64,000 nucleotides of DNA from contig NZ_UPHU01000001.1 in assembly GCF_900566075.1 (NCBI RefSeq), positions 3,534,325-3,598,324 on the forward strand. The letters run 5' to 3'. The position numbers and the translations under genes were made by a program. Each line of letters begins with the position of its first letter. The stretch's first letter is position 1. Of the stretch, positions 17,455 to 27,020 are shown piece after piece. Below the pieces are notes generated by a model. The model did no database searches, was not told the DNA's origin, and worked only from the letters and a program-made list of their open reading frames with translations. This DNA comes from Mycobacterium pseudokansasii (lineage in GTDB: Bacteria > Actinomycetota > Actinomycetes > Mycobacteriales > Mycobacteriaceae).

Positions 17455-18237
17455 CTACTGCGGCCGGCCGACCTCATAGGTGCCCTTGTTGTCCTGGAAC
17501 GTCACCGTCACGTGCTTGGACGCGCCGTCGATGCTGACGGTGCAGTCGAAGGTGGCGCCCTTCTTGACGGTCGGGTTAGCCCCGTTGTTGCACTTGACGT
17601 CCTTGACGTTCTTGGCGCCGTAGCCGTTGGTCTCGTCGGTCAGGATCTGCTGGACGCCGGCGTTCGCCTTGTTCACATCTAGTTTGGTGGTGACAAAGAA
17701 CCCGGGCTGCCAGAAACCGAGCACCAAGACGACGCCGATGACCAGCACGGCGATCACGCCGACGACACCGCCGATGATCGCCATCGAACGCTTGGAGCTC
17801 TTAGCCGACTGGTCGTAGGGAGCGTATTGCCCGGGATATTGACCGGGCTGACCGTATTGGCCGGGCTGGCCCGGCGCCCCGTACTGGCCGGGCTGGCCGT
17901 ACTGTGGCGGCTGGCCGTATTGGCCGGGCGGGGCCGCCTGACCGTACTGCCCGGGCTGGCCGAACTGCGGAGGTGCCCCGAATTGGGTGGGCTGCGAACC
18001 GAAATCGGGCTGCCCGTAGGCGGGGGCGGACTGCGGATACTGCTGCGGATACGCCGGGTCCACCGGCTGCTGATACTGCGGATACTCCGCGGGCGTGTAG
18101 GCCGGAGCCTGCCACGTCGCGTCCTGAGTTGGCTGCTGCTGCCACGGTGACCCGGCCATGGTCGGGTCCGAGGAATGATCGCCCTGCCCCGGCGGCTGCC
18201 ACGACTGCCTCGGGTCTGATCCCTGCGGTCCGCTCAT
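17455..18237 (-). CDS. Proline/glutamine-rich membrane protein with DUF4333 domain (Rv2091c-like)
   Basis: This is a 260-aa protein with three parts. Residues 1-145 are low-complexity and rich in Pro, Gln, Gly and Tyr, built on repeated QPGQYG-like hexapeptides. A transmembrane helix follows (about 150-175, [21 protein letters not shown]). The exported C-terminal domain of about 85 residues has two Cys (VKCNNGA, FDCTVS) typical of DUF4333. The ATG at 18237 has AGGAG nine bases upstream. Function is unknown; the architecture suggests a membrane-anchored envelope protein with a disordered cytoplasmic tail. It matches the M. tuberculosis gene at this place in the order. Confidence 0.85.
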   Translation of the reverse strand: MSGPQGSDPRQSWQPPGQGDHSSDPTMAGSPWQQQPTQDATWQAPAYTPAEYPQYQQPVDPAYPQQYPQSAPAYGQPDFGSQPTQFGAPPQFGQPGQYGQAAPPGQYGQPPQYGQPGQYGAPGQPGQYGQPGQYPGQYAPYDQSAKSSKRSMAIIGGVVGVIAVLVIGVVLVLGFWQPGFFVTTKLDVNKANAGVQQILTDETNGYGAKNVKDVKCNNGANPTVKKGATFDCTVSIDGASKHVTVTFQDNKGTYEVGRPQ

Positions 18238-18295
18238 CGTTTCTCCTGGTCCTCCTGCGGTCACATTCCGGACATAACCGTAGCTCCGGGCCAGC

Positions 18296-21022
18296 CTACC
18301 CGGCGTCAACTGCGACGACGCCGCGCCGGATGTCGTTGATGGCGCGCTTTGCCGCAGCGCGCACCTCGGGGTCCGGGGCGGCGTTACGCACCTGGTCCAG
18401 CAGATCGAGCACTTGCCGGCACCAGCGCACGAAATCGCCTGCCGACAAAGGGGATCCGGTGCCGCTGACATCAGCGGCAGCCAATGCGGCCGCAAGATCA
18501 CCGGTGCGCGCCCAACGATAGATGACGGTGACGAAGCCGTCGTCGGGTTCCCGACTCTGGCTGATCCGGTGCGTCTGCTCGTCGGCGCGCAACTGCGCCG
18601 ACAGCCTCGCGGTCTGCCTGAGCGCCTGGCGCAACCCCGGTGTGGGTGCCTCCACACCGGACGGCTCTTCACCACCGCGCGATTCGTAGAGCACCGCCGA
18701 AACCACCGCCGCCAACTCCGGCGGCTTCAAGCCCGCCCAGGCGCCGGTGCGCAGGCACTCGGCCACCAACAGGTCGCTTTCGCTGTAGATGCGAGCCAGC
18801 AACCGGCCGTCGTCGGTGACCTCGGGATCGGTCGGCGGTCCATGGATGAACTGCCGCTCGGTCAGCAGGCCGACGATCCGGTCGAAGGTGCGGGCCAACG
18901 AGTTGGTGGCCGCGGCAACCTTGCTCTGCAGCTGCGCGTTGTCGCGTTCGATGCGCAGGTAGCGCTCCGCCTGGCGAACCTGAACCTCGACATCGGCAGC
19001 GTGGTGGCAGGGATGGCGGCGCAGTTGTTGGCGCAGCGACTCCAGATCCGGGTCATGACGCGCGCGTTTCTTGCCGCGGCGATCAGCCGGCGCGGGCAGG
19101 CCCGCGGCGGCCGATCTTAGCGCCGACGCCAGATCCCGGCGCACCCGCGGCTGGCGGTATTCGATGCGCTTGGGCAGTGCCATCGATCCGACCGGCGGCA
19201 CCCCACCCGAATAGTCGGCCGACGAAATGCGCCCGGCCCACCGGTTTTCGGTCAGCACCAGCGGCCGCGGGTCGGCGCTGTCGCGGGCGGACTCCAACAC
19301 CACCGCCAGCCCGCCGCGCCGGCCGTGCGTGATGGTGATGATGTCTCCCTTGCGCAGCGCCGCCAGCGCATCGTTGGCTTCCTGGCGGCGCTGCAACCGG
19401 GACGCGCGGGCCTGCGAACGCTCCAGCTCCGACACCTGGGCGCGAAGCCGCGCATAGTTGAGGATCGGCGCGTTCGGACCACCGAGTTCGGCGGCGATCT
19501 CGTCGAGCAATCGTTTGCCGCGTTCGATGCCGCGGACCAGTCCGACGACGGATCGGTCGGCCTGGTATTGGGCGAATGACTGCTCCAGCAGCCGGTGCGC
19601 CTGCTCCGGACCCATCCGGTGTACCAGGTTGATCGTCATGTTGTACGACGGGACAAACGAGCTGCGCAGCGGGAAGGTCCGGGTGGAGGCCAGGCCGGCA
19701 ACCTCGGCGGGCTCGCTGGTGTTGTCGGAGGGATGCCAGATCACCACCGCGTGACCCTCGACATCGATACCGCGCCGGCCGGCCCGGCCGGTCAGCTGCG
19801 TGTACTCCCCCGGCGTCAGCGGCAGATGCTGCTCACCGTTGAACTTCACCAGCCGCTCGAGCACCACGGTGCGGGCCGGCATGTTGATGCCCAGCGCCAA
19901 CGTTTCGGTGGCGAACACCGCCTTGATCAGGCCGGCGGCGAAAAGCTCCTCGACGGTGTGCCGGAATGCCGGCAGCATCCCGGCATGGTGGGCGGCCAGA
20001 CCGCGCAGCAAGCCCTCGCGCCACTCGTAGTAGCCGAGTACGGCCAGGTCGGCGTCGGCCAGATCGCCGCAGCGGTGGTCGATCACCTCGGCAATCCGGG
20101 CGCGCTCGTCCTCGCCGGTGAGCCGCAGCGGCGAGCGTAGGCACTGCTGGACGGCGGCGTCGCACCCGGCCCGGGAGAACACGAACGTGATCGCCGGCAA
20201 CAACCCCTCGGAGTCGAGCTTCGCGATCACCTCCGGCCGCGGCAGCGGACGGTGGAAGCGCGGCCGTCCCGGGCCTCCTCGTCCCCCCTGCCGCCGCGGC
20301 TGCCAGTCCGACATCCGGTCGGCCTCACGGCGATGCGCGATGTGGCGCACCAAGTCCGGGTTGACCCGCGGCTGCTGTGCGTCGGTGTCATAGTCGAACA
20401 GGTCGAACAGGCGCTTGCCCACCAAGATGTGCTGCCACAGCGGCACCGGCCGGTGCTCGTCGACGACGACGGTCGTGTCGCCCCGCACGGTCTGCATCCA
20501 GCCGCCGAACTCTTCGGCGTTGCTGACCGTCGCCGACAGGCTTACCACCCGCACCTCGTCGGGCAGTTGCAGGATGACCTCCTCCCACACCGGCCCGCGC
20601 ATCCGGTCGGCCAGGAAATGCACCTCGTCCATCACCACATGGGAAAGGCCTTGCAGCGCAGGAGAATCGGCGTAGAGCATGTTGCGCAGCACCTCGGTGG
20701 TCATCACCACCACGGGCGCGTTGGCGTTGACGGAGAGATCTCCGGTCAGCAGTCCGATTTGGTCGCGGCCGTAGCGCGCCGTCAGGTCGGTGTGCTTCTG
20801 GTTGCTCAGGGCCTTCAGCGGTGTGGTGTAGAAGCATTTGCCCCCGGCCGCCAGGGCCAGGTGTACGGCGAACTCGCCGACCACCGTCTTGCCCGCGCCG
20901 GTGGGCGCGCAGACCAGAACACCGTGGCCACATTCCAGGGCGGCACAGGCGCGCCGCTGAAAGTCGTCGAGGGCGAACGGCAGCTCGGCAGTGAACCGCG
21001 CCAGCTCGGGCAGATCTGTCAC
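18296..21022 (-). CDS. helY: ATP-dependent helicase HelY
   Basis: This is a 908-aa superfamily 2 helicase of the Ski2/Mtr4 group, orthologue of Rv2092c. Walker A is APTGAGKT (39-46) and the DEVH box is at 132-135. [15 protein letters not shown] and the second RecA domain ([14 protein letters not shown]) follow. The C-terminal DSHCT domain contains QYQADRSV and [21 protein letters not shown]. The start is a GTG at 21022. It probably acts on RNA or DNA structures in the cytosol; the exact substrate in mycobacteria is not known from sequence. The gene follows tatC with 21 bases between. Confidence 0.95.
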   Translation of the reverse strand: MTDLPELARFTAELPFALDDFQRRACAALECGHGVLVCAPTGAGKTVVGEFAVHLALAAGGKCFYTTPLKALSNQKHTDLTARYGRDQIGLLTGDLSVNANAPVVVMTTEVLRNMLYADSPALQGLSHVVMDEVHFLADRMRGPVWEEVILQLPDEVRVVSLSATVSNAEEFGGWMQTVRGDTTVVVDEHRPVPLWQHILVGKRLFDLFDYDTDAQQPRVNPDLVRHIAHRREADRMSDWQPRRQGGRGGPGRPRFHRPLPRPEVIAKLDSEGLLPAITFVFSRAGCDAAVQQCLRSPLRLTGEDERARIAEVIDHRCGDLADADLAVLGYYEWREGLLRGLAAHHAGMLPAFRHTVEELFAAGLIKAVFATETLALGINMPARTVVLERLVKFNGEQHLPLTPGEYTQLTGRAGRRGIDVEGHAVVIWHPSDNTSEPAEVAGLASTRTFPLRSSFVPSYNMTINLVHRMGPEQAHRLLEQSFAQYQADRSVVGLVRGIERGKRLLDEIAAELGGPNAPILNYARLRAQVSELERSQARASRLQRRQEANDALAALRKGDIITITHGRRGGLAVVLESARDSADPRPLVLTENRWAGRISSADYSGGVPPVGSMALPKRIEYRQPRVRRDLASALRSAAAGLPAPADRRGKKRARHDPDLESLRQQLRRHPCHHAADVEVQVRQAERYLRIERDNAQLQSKVAAATNSLARTFDRIVGLLTERQFIHGPPTDPEVTDDGRLLARIYSESDLLVAECLRTGAWAGLKPPELAAVVSAVLYESRGGEEPSGVEAPTPGLRQALRQTARLSAQLRADEQTHRISQSREPDDGFVTVIYRWARTGDLAAALAAADVSGTGSPLSAGDFVRWCRQVLDLLDQVRNAAPDPEVRAAAKRAINDIRRGVVAVDAG

Positions 21023-21043
21023 ACCACCGCCCTGATGCGGTCC

Positions 21044-22003
<960 letters not shown>

Positions 22004-22039
22004 TCAGTGACGCTTGGGCACCGAGACGGTGGTGCCGGG

Positions 22040-22306
22040 CTAAGCCGGCCGCGCCTCGGTGTGACCCGGCTCAGTGCTCGCCGGCGGCTCGACTCGTTGC
22101 GACTGCACCGGCATCGGGCTGGCCGGGTTGGTGTCGAGGGCGGGCGGCTGGTTTTTGGTTTCGCTCTGCATTTCCCGGATCTCGGACTTGAAGATGCGCA
22201 TCGACTTGCCCAACGACCGCGCCGCATCGGGGAGCTTCTTGGCGCCGAACAGCACGATCACCACGACGGCGAGGATCGCCCAGTGCCACGGACTAAGACT
22301 GCCCAC
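22040..22306 (-). CDS. tatA: Twin-arginine translocase subunit TatA
   Basis: This is an 88-aa protein with one N-terminal transmembrane helix (WHWAILAVVVIVLFG), the hinge FGAKKLPDAARSLGKS and an amphipathic helix, followed by a Pro-rich tail. It forms the Tat pore together with TatC. The GTG at 22306 is set by GGAGG seven to eight bases upstream. It corresponds to Rv2094c and lies between pafC and tatC. Confidence 0.95.
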   Translation of the reverse strand: MGSLSPWHWAILAVVVIVLFGAKKLPDAARSLGKSMRIFKSEIREMQSETKNQPPALDTNPASPMPVQSQRVEPPASTEPGHTEARPA

Positions 22307-22373
22307 TTTGATTACCTCCAGACGTTGACCCGATGTTACCGCAGCAGAGCTGCCAAGCCGCCCGGCCGCGCCG

Positions 22374-23342
22374 TCACTGGTGCACAGCGGCCCGATAGGC
22401 CTGCACTGCGGCCTCCGCGGCCGCCCGCACGCGCCGGGCGAGCGATTCCGGCGCCAGCACCTGCACATCGGAGCCGAAGCCCAGCATGAGACGAGTCATC
22501 CACTCCTCCGAGGCGTAGGTCATGGCCACCTCACAGGACCCGTCGGGCAGCTCATGCAGCTCCCGTATCGGGTAGTACTCCAGCATCCACGACGCCGAGG
22601 CCGCCACCCGCAGCGTTGCCGACGGCAGCGACGGATCCGCGTCGAACAGCGCCGTGTCCGGCGGCGCCTGCAGCGCTGGTTCCGGCGGTGCGGCCGGCTC
22701 GTCCAGCTCGGAGGCGTCGACGATCCGGTCGAACCGGAACAGCCGAACCCCTTCGGCCTCGCGCGACCAGGCCTCCAAGTAGCTGTGGCCGCCGATCAGC
22801 AGCACCCGGATGGGATCGACGGTCCGGGTGGTGAGGGTGTCGTGCGACGCCGAGTAGTAGTCAATGGTCAGCGCCCGTTTGTCGCGCACCGCTGCGCGCA
22901 CCGTCGCCGCGGCCGCGTGCTCGGCCGGCGCGGGTTGGTCGGCGGCCGAAACCGTGCTGTCGGGGCCGGCCGCGCCGGCCGCCGCCGAGATCTTGGCGAT
23001 CGCGCTGCGGGCCGCCCGCGGATCGACGACGCCCGGGATGTCGGCGAGCGCGCGCAGGGCCACCAGCAGCCCGGTGGCCTCCGGAGACGTCAGTTTCAAC
23101 GGGCGGTCAATGCCCGCCGAGAACGTCACCTCGATGGTGTCCCCGGAGAACTCGAAGTCGATGAGGTCTCCCGGGTAATAGCCGGGCAGTCCGCACATCC
23201 ACAGCTGGTTGAGATCCTCCTCGAGCTGCTTGGCCGACACCCCGAGGTCTGCGGCGGCTTCCGCGCGGGTGATCCGCGGGTTGGCCTGGAAGTACGGCAC
23301 CATGTTGAGCAGCCGCACCAGCCGGGCGGACACGGCCGTCAT
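22374..23342 (-). CDS. pafC: WYL-domain transcriptional regulator PafC
   Basis: This is a 322-aa partner of PafB. It has an N-terminal helix-turn-helix (ITRAEAAADLGVSAKQLEEDL), a WYL-type sensor domain (ALTIDYYSASHDTLTTRTVDP) and a C-terminal WCX domain. In mycobacteria the PafB-PafC dimer switches on the LexA-independent DNA damage regulon. The ATG overlaps the pafB stop by four bases. Despite its name and neighbourhood it is not needed for pupylation itself. Confidence 0.95.
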   Translation of the reverse strand: MTAVSARLVRLLNMVPYFQANPRITRAEAAADLGVSAKQLEEDLNQLWMCGLPGYYPGDLIDFEFSGDTIEVTFSAGIDRPLKLTSPEATGLLVALRALADIPGVVDPRAARSAIAKISAAAGAAGPDSTVSAADQPAPAEHAAAATVRAAVRDKRALTIDYYSASHDTLTTRTVDPIRVLLIGGHSYLEAWSREAEGVRLFRFDRIVDASELDEPAAPPEPALQAPPDTALFDADPSLPSATLRVAASASWMLEYYPIRELHELPDGSCEVAMTYASEEWMTRLMLGFGSDVQVLAPESLARRVRAAAEAAVQAYRAAVHQ

Positions 23343-24337
23343 AGCGCTGCCTCGGCGTAAGCACGCAATCGGGCCAGCACGTCGTCGCGCAGGGCGGCCG
23401 GCTCCAAGACGATCGCGTCGGCTCCGTAGCCGGCGATCTCGCGCGCCAACCGGTCACTGGATCCGATGTCGAGTTCGATGACGTCGCCGTCGCGACCGGC
23501 CAGTCTCCGGGGACCGACGGGTCGCCCGGCTCGGCGCAGCGCGGTGGCCCGGCCGTCGGCGACCCAGACCGTGGCCTGCACACCGGTTGGCGCCTCGGTG
23601 ACCTTCGCGGCCACGATGCCGCGCAGATCGACGTCGTCGGGCACGGTGATCGCGCCGGCCGGGCCGATCGGGGTGATCTCCCCACCGATCCGCGACAGCC
23701 GGAAAACGCGGGTGGCGTCGCGGTCGCGGTCGTGGCCGACGAGATACCAGCGGCCCCTCTCGGTGACCACGCCCCACGGCTCGACGGTGCGGGTGGTGTA
23801 CGGCTCGGCCCGCGACGACCGATGCGGGAACTGCACCGCCTGCCGAGAGTGGATGGCGGACAACAGGATTCCCAGCACGTGTTCGGATCCGCGCAGCCCG
23901 GTCAGCCCGGCCGGCGAGGCGATGGTCACCGGCGCCCCGGTGTCCAGGGGGTCGACGTCTACTCCAGCGGCCCGCAGCTTGAGCAACGCGCCCTGGGTCG
24001 CGGTGATCAGTTCCGGCGACTCCCACAGTTGGGTGGCGACGGCAACGGCGGTCGCCTCGTCCGGGTTCAGGTCGACGGGTGGCAGCGCATAGGCGTCACG
24101 GTTGATGCGGTAGCCCTCCGTGGGGTCCAGATTCGACACCTTGCCGACCTCCAGCGGGATGCCGAGGTCGCGCAGTTCGTTCTTGTCGCGCTCGAACATC
24201 CGGGAGAACGCCTCGGCGGTCGGGCTATCGGCATATCCCGCCACGGTGGCGCGGATCTTCTCGGCGGTGATGTAGCCGCGAGTAGACAGCAGCGCGATGA
24301 CGAGATTGACCAGCCGTTCGACTTTCGAGGTCGCCAT
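23339..24337 (-). CDS. pafB: WYL-domain transcriptional regulator PafB
   Basis: This is a 332-aa DNA-binding regulator. It has an N-terminal winged helix (VNLVIALLSTRGYITAEKI), a WYL domain (VQFPHRSSRAEPYTTRTVEPWG, GRWYLVGHDRDR) and a WCX domain. It acts with PafC in the DNA damage response. The ATG at 24337 follows a 168-base gap from pafA, so pafBC may have their own promoter. The gene order pafA-pafB-pafC is as in M. tuberculosis. Confidence 0.95.
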   Translation of the reverse strand: MATSKVERLVNLVIALLSTRGYITAEKIRATVAGYADSPTAEAFSRMFERDKNELRDLGIPLEVGKVSNLDPTEGYRINRDAYALPPVDLNPDEATAVAVATQLWESPELITATQGALLKLRAAGVDVDPLDTGAPVTIASPAGLTGLRGSEHVLGILLSAIHSRQAVQFPHRSSRAEPYTTRTVEPWGVVTERGRWYLVGHDRDRDATRVFRLSRIGGEITPIGPAGAITVPDDVDLRGIVAAKVTEAPTGVQATVWVADGRATALRRAGRPVGPRRLAGRDGDVIELDIGSSDRLAREIAGYGADAIVLEPAALRDDVLARLRAYAEAAL

Positions 24338-24505
24338 TTACACCAGGTTAGATGCCCCCACCCGTCGCCTGCATTAGCCGTGCCGTCTCAATAGTCACAG
24401 CTGCCACATCAATGTCGCGTTGGAGGGCGGGAGTGCTTCTCAATCGTGGTGGCACATGCGCTATCACAGTTGCGGTTCGACCACCCGCAACCGGTGAGCC
24501 GCGAG

Positions 24506-25864
24506 TCACATGCTGGCGATCAGCCGTTTGACCCGCTCGTCCACCGAACGGAACGGGTCCTTGCACAGCACGGTGCGCTGCGCCTGGTCGTTGAGTTTGA
24601 GATGTACCCAGTCGACGGTGAAATCGCGGCCGGCGGCCTGCGCGGCGCTGATGAACTCACCGCGCAGCCGGGCGCGCGTGGTCTGCGGCGGGTGGTCGAC
24701 GGCGTCGGCGATCTCCTCGTCGGTGGTGACGCGTGCCGCCAGGCCCTTGCGCTGCAGCAGGTCGAAGACGCCGCGCCCCCGCTTGATGTCGTGGTAGGCC
24801 AGGTCCAGCTGGGCGATCTTCGGGTCGGACAACTCCATGTTGTAGCGGTCCTGGTAGCGCTGGAACAGCTTCCGTTTGATCACCCAGTCGATCTCGGTGT
24901 CCACCTTGGCGAAATCTTGGCTCTCGACCGCGTCGAGCTGGCGCCCCCACAGGTCGACGACCTGCTCGATCTGCGGGTTGGGTTCCCGGTTCTGCAGATG
25001 GTCGACGGCGCGGGCGTGATACTCGCGCTGGATGTCCAGCGCGCTGGCCTGGCGTCCCCCGGCCAGCCGCACCGGCCGGCGACCGGTGACGTCGTGGCTG
25101 ACCTCGCGGATGGCGCGGATCGGGTTGTCCAGCGAAAAATCACGGAAGGCCACCCCGGCTTCGATCATTTCCAGGACCAGCGCGGCGGTGCCCACCTTGA
25201 GCATGGTGGTCGTCTCACACATGTTGGAGTCGCCGACGATGACATGCAGCCGCCGGTACTTCTCGGCGTCGGCGTGCGGCTCGTCGCGGGTGTTGATGAT
25301 CGGACGTGATCGGGTGGTGGCGCTGGATACCCCCTCCCAGATGTGCTCGGCACGCTGGGACAGGCAGAACGTCGCGGCCTTGGGCGTCTGCAGCACCTTG
25401 CCGGCCCCGCAGATCAGCTGGCGGGTGACCAGGAAAGGCAGCAGCACGTCGGAGATGCGGGAGAACTCGCCGGCCCGCACAATCAGGTAGTTCTCATGGC
25501 AACCGTAGGAGTTGCCCGCCGAATCGGTGTTGTTCTTGAACAGGTAGATGTCCCCGCCGATGCCCTCGTCGGCAAGGCGCTGTTCGGCGTCGATGAGCAG
25601 GTCCTCGAGCACCCATTCACCGGCCCGGTCGTGCGTGACCAGCTGCACCAGGCTGTCGCATTCGGCGGTGGCGTATTCGGGATGACTGCCCACGTCGAGG
25701 TAGAGGCGTGCGCCGTTGCGCAGGAAAACGTTGGAGCTGCGCCCCCAGGACACCACCCGGCGGAACAGGTAGCGCGCGACCTCGTCGGGGCTGAGCCGAC
25801 GATGGCCGTGGAAGGTGCAGGTGACACCGAACTCGGTCTCGATGCCCATGATTCGTCGCTGCAC
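24506..25864 (-). CDS. pafA: Pup-protein ligase PafA
   Basis: This is a 452-aa carboxylate-amine ligase that joins deamidated Pup to lysines of proteins bound for the proteasome. It starts with a GTG, as [13 protein letters not shown], with the catalytic and Mg-ATP residues in [20 protein letters not shown] (Asp base) and [17 protein letters not shown]. The length and sequence match M. tuberculosis PafA closely. In M. tuberculosis roughly a dozen genes separate pafA from prcA; here the gap is a 28-kb PKS-NRPS cluster plus intron and antiporter. Confidence 0.97.
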   Translation of the reverse strand: MQRRIMGIETEFGVTCTFHGHRRLSPDEVARYLFRRVVSWGRSSNVFLRNGARLYLDVGSHPEYATAECDSLVQLVTHDRAGEWVLEDLLIDAEQRLADEGIGGDIYLFKNNTDSAGNSYGCHENYLIVRAGEFSRISDVLLPFLVTRQLICGAGKVLQTPKAATFCLSQRAEHIWEGVSSATTRSRPIINTRDEPHADAEKYRRLHVIVGDSNMCETTTMLKVGTAALVLEMIEAGVAFRDFSLDNPIRAIREVSHDVTGRRPVRLAGGRQASALDIQREYHARAVDHLQNREPNPQIEQVVDLWGRQLDAVESQDFAKVDTEIDWVIKRKLFQRYQDRYNMELSDPKIAQLDLAYHDIKRGRGVFDLLQRKGLAARVTTDEEIADAVDHPPQTTRARLRGEFISAAQAAGRDFTVDWVHLKLNDQAQRTVLCKDPFRSVDERVKRLIASM

Positions 25865-26232
25865 GTAATCGAGGGTACTGGTTGTCGTGACTCGGCGGTG
25901 AGCAAGCCGCGCCGTGGTCGGCCGACCCAGTCTGACCGGTGCGCGGCACCGCCTGGCTGGGCAGGCCCCGATAGCGGGGATTAGGACGGTGTTGCTGTGA
26001 GGGGCGTCTCGGGGCGTTCACGGCGCGCCGGTTGCGCGGCAGTCATGGGTGTCGCACCTATTGAGGAGGGAGTTGGTATCCGAGTTGCCCGCCTTTGAGC
26101 GACAACTTAAGGCGCGCAATGGATTTGTCGCCCATCGGATTTGCCACGCATCGGCGGTACCTCGAATATCCGGGAACGCCCCGCTGGTTGACCGGCGTGC
26201 GTGGTACCCCGGGTTTGGCCGCGGCGGTCGAC

Positions 26233-26512
26233 GGGCCGTGAACTCGCCACGGGCGCACACTTGACGACGTCGGTGCACATTCGAAGCTCGCGGCGGGCAC
26301 AGCGGAGGCGTCCGGGGCGTCGGCGGACGTGGCAGAGGCGTCCAGGGTGTCGAGCGTGCGTCCACGGTGTCGAGCGTGCGTCCAGGGCGTCGACTGTGCG
26401 CTGAGGGCGTCGACTGTGCGCTGAGGGTTCCCAGCGTGTAACCATGGCGGCAGAAGGGCCGTGAGCTCGCCACAGGCGCACTCTCGAAGCCGTCGGCGCA
26501 CACTCGAAGGTC
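26233..26512. repeat. Imperfect 57-bp direct repeat pair
   Basis: Copy one is 26233-26290 and copy two is 26456-26512. They share GGGCCGTGA, CTCGCCAC, GGCGCAC and the CGAAG spacing with scattered differences and one small gap. The second copy abuts the group II intron end. Confidence 0.6.
26347..26426. repeat. 20-bp tandem repeat, four units
   Basis: Four consecutive 20-base units lie here: two of type GTGTCGAGCGTGCGTCCA(C/G)G (26347-26366, 26367-26386) and two identical units GCGTCGACTGTGCGCTGAGG (26387-26406, 26407-26426). There are no spacers, so this is a minisatellite rather than a CRISPR. Confidence 0.85.
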
Positions 26513-26516
26513 GGGT

Positions 26517-26583
26517 GGCCGGAGGGGATTGCACCCTCCGGCTCCCACAGATCCGGACGTGAACCTCTCGATTCATCCGGCTC
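26517..26583 (-). ncRNA. Group II intron domains V and VI
   Basis: On the minus strand from 26583, GAGCCGGATGAATCGAGAGG begins the domain V stem. It closes with CACGTCCGGATCT, forming the typical GNRA-like capped hairpin with pairing GAUCCGG/CCGGAUC. The adjacent stem GCCGGAGGG...CCCTCCGGC (26518-26543) contains the bulged A region of domain VI. The sequence matches the pattern of bacterial class C/ML-type introns recalled from memory. Confidence 0.75.
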
Positions 26584-26595
26584 TTGTCATCTTGA

Positions 26596-27006
26596 TCACC
26601 AGACGGCGGGGACGGTGGTGGTCCATTGCCAGTGCGCGAGGAAACGCGGGTACCGCGTGGTGACCCGCTGCCAGGCCTGCTGGAATGCACCGCGGCTCCG
26701 ATACCGCCGATATTTGTTGCGGACCCAACCCATCAGGTAGGTGTTGATGCGCGCCAGGAGAGGATGCAGCGCCGACCGGAAGAAGGCGCCGTAGTAGTTC
26801 ATCCAGCCCCGCACGATGGGGTTGATCCAGCGTGCAAGGCCAGCGAAGGATCGCCCGGTGCGGTGGTGCAGTCGCCAGGACCGCACCTGCCGGCCGATCT
26901 TCGTCAAGGCGTCCCTGCTGATCGCGGGTAAAAACGAGACAAAGGTGTGTCCGTCTTTGGCCCGCATCCCGCGCGGACGGAACGTGAAACCCAAAAACGT
27001 AAACAA
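26596..27006 (-). pseudogene. Group II intron maturase, C-terminal fragment
   Basis: About 136 codons survive, starting near FTFLGFTFRPRG, the end of the reverse transcriptase domain. The maturase (GIIM) domain follows, recognisable by WINPIVRGWMNYYGAFFRSAL, LMGWVRNKYRR and the HWQW end. The catalytic YADD region is absent. The fragment has no credible start and is a relic. Confidence 0.8.
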
Positions 27007-27020
27007 TCAATCCCCGGCCG

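Larger units (their letters stand above)
25865..26515. other. Gene-free junction region with repeats
   Basis: There is no supportable gene in these 650 bases. Frames exist on both strands but are compositionally driven. The stretch contains an approximately 57-bp imperfect direct repeat (26233-26290 and 26456-26512, each beginning GGGCCGTGA and containing CTCGCCAC) and a 4 x 20-bp tandem array. It marks the boundary between conserved backbone and acquired DNA. Confidence 0.6.
26516..27006 (-). mobile_element. Group II intron, 3' remnant
   Basis: On the minus strand a maturase C-terminus (27006-26596) is followed by the conserved intron domains V and VI. This is the normal 3' order of a bacterial group II intron. 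Everything upstream (domains I-III and the reverse transcriptase catalytic core) is missing. The remnant stops about 15 bases short of the terminal NRPS stop codon at 27021. Confidence 0.8.

Noticed and set aside
17820..18060. Repetitive DNA as a possible separate repeat element
   Set aside because: It lies within the DUF4333-type gene and merely encodes its QPGQYG-like low-complexity segment in frame.
26347..26426. Possible CRISPR array
   Set aside because: The 20-base units are contiguous, with no spacers, no cas genes and only four units, so it is a plain tandem repeat.
26058..26690. Overlapping minus-strand frames of 120-210 codons over the junction region
   Set aside because: They are generated by the 20-bp repeats and GC bias, have Pro/Thr/Arg-rich composition, and run through intron domains V and VI.
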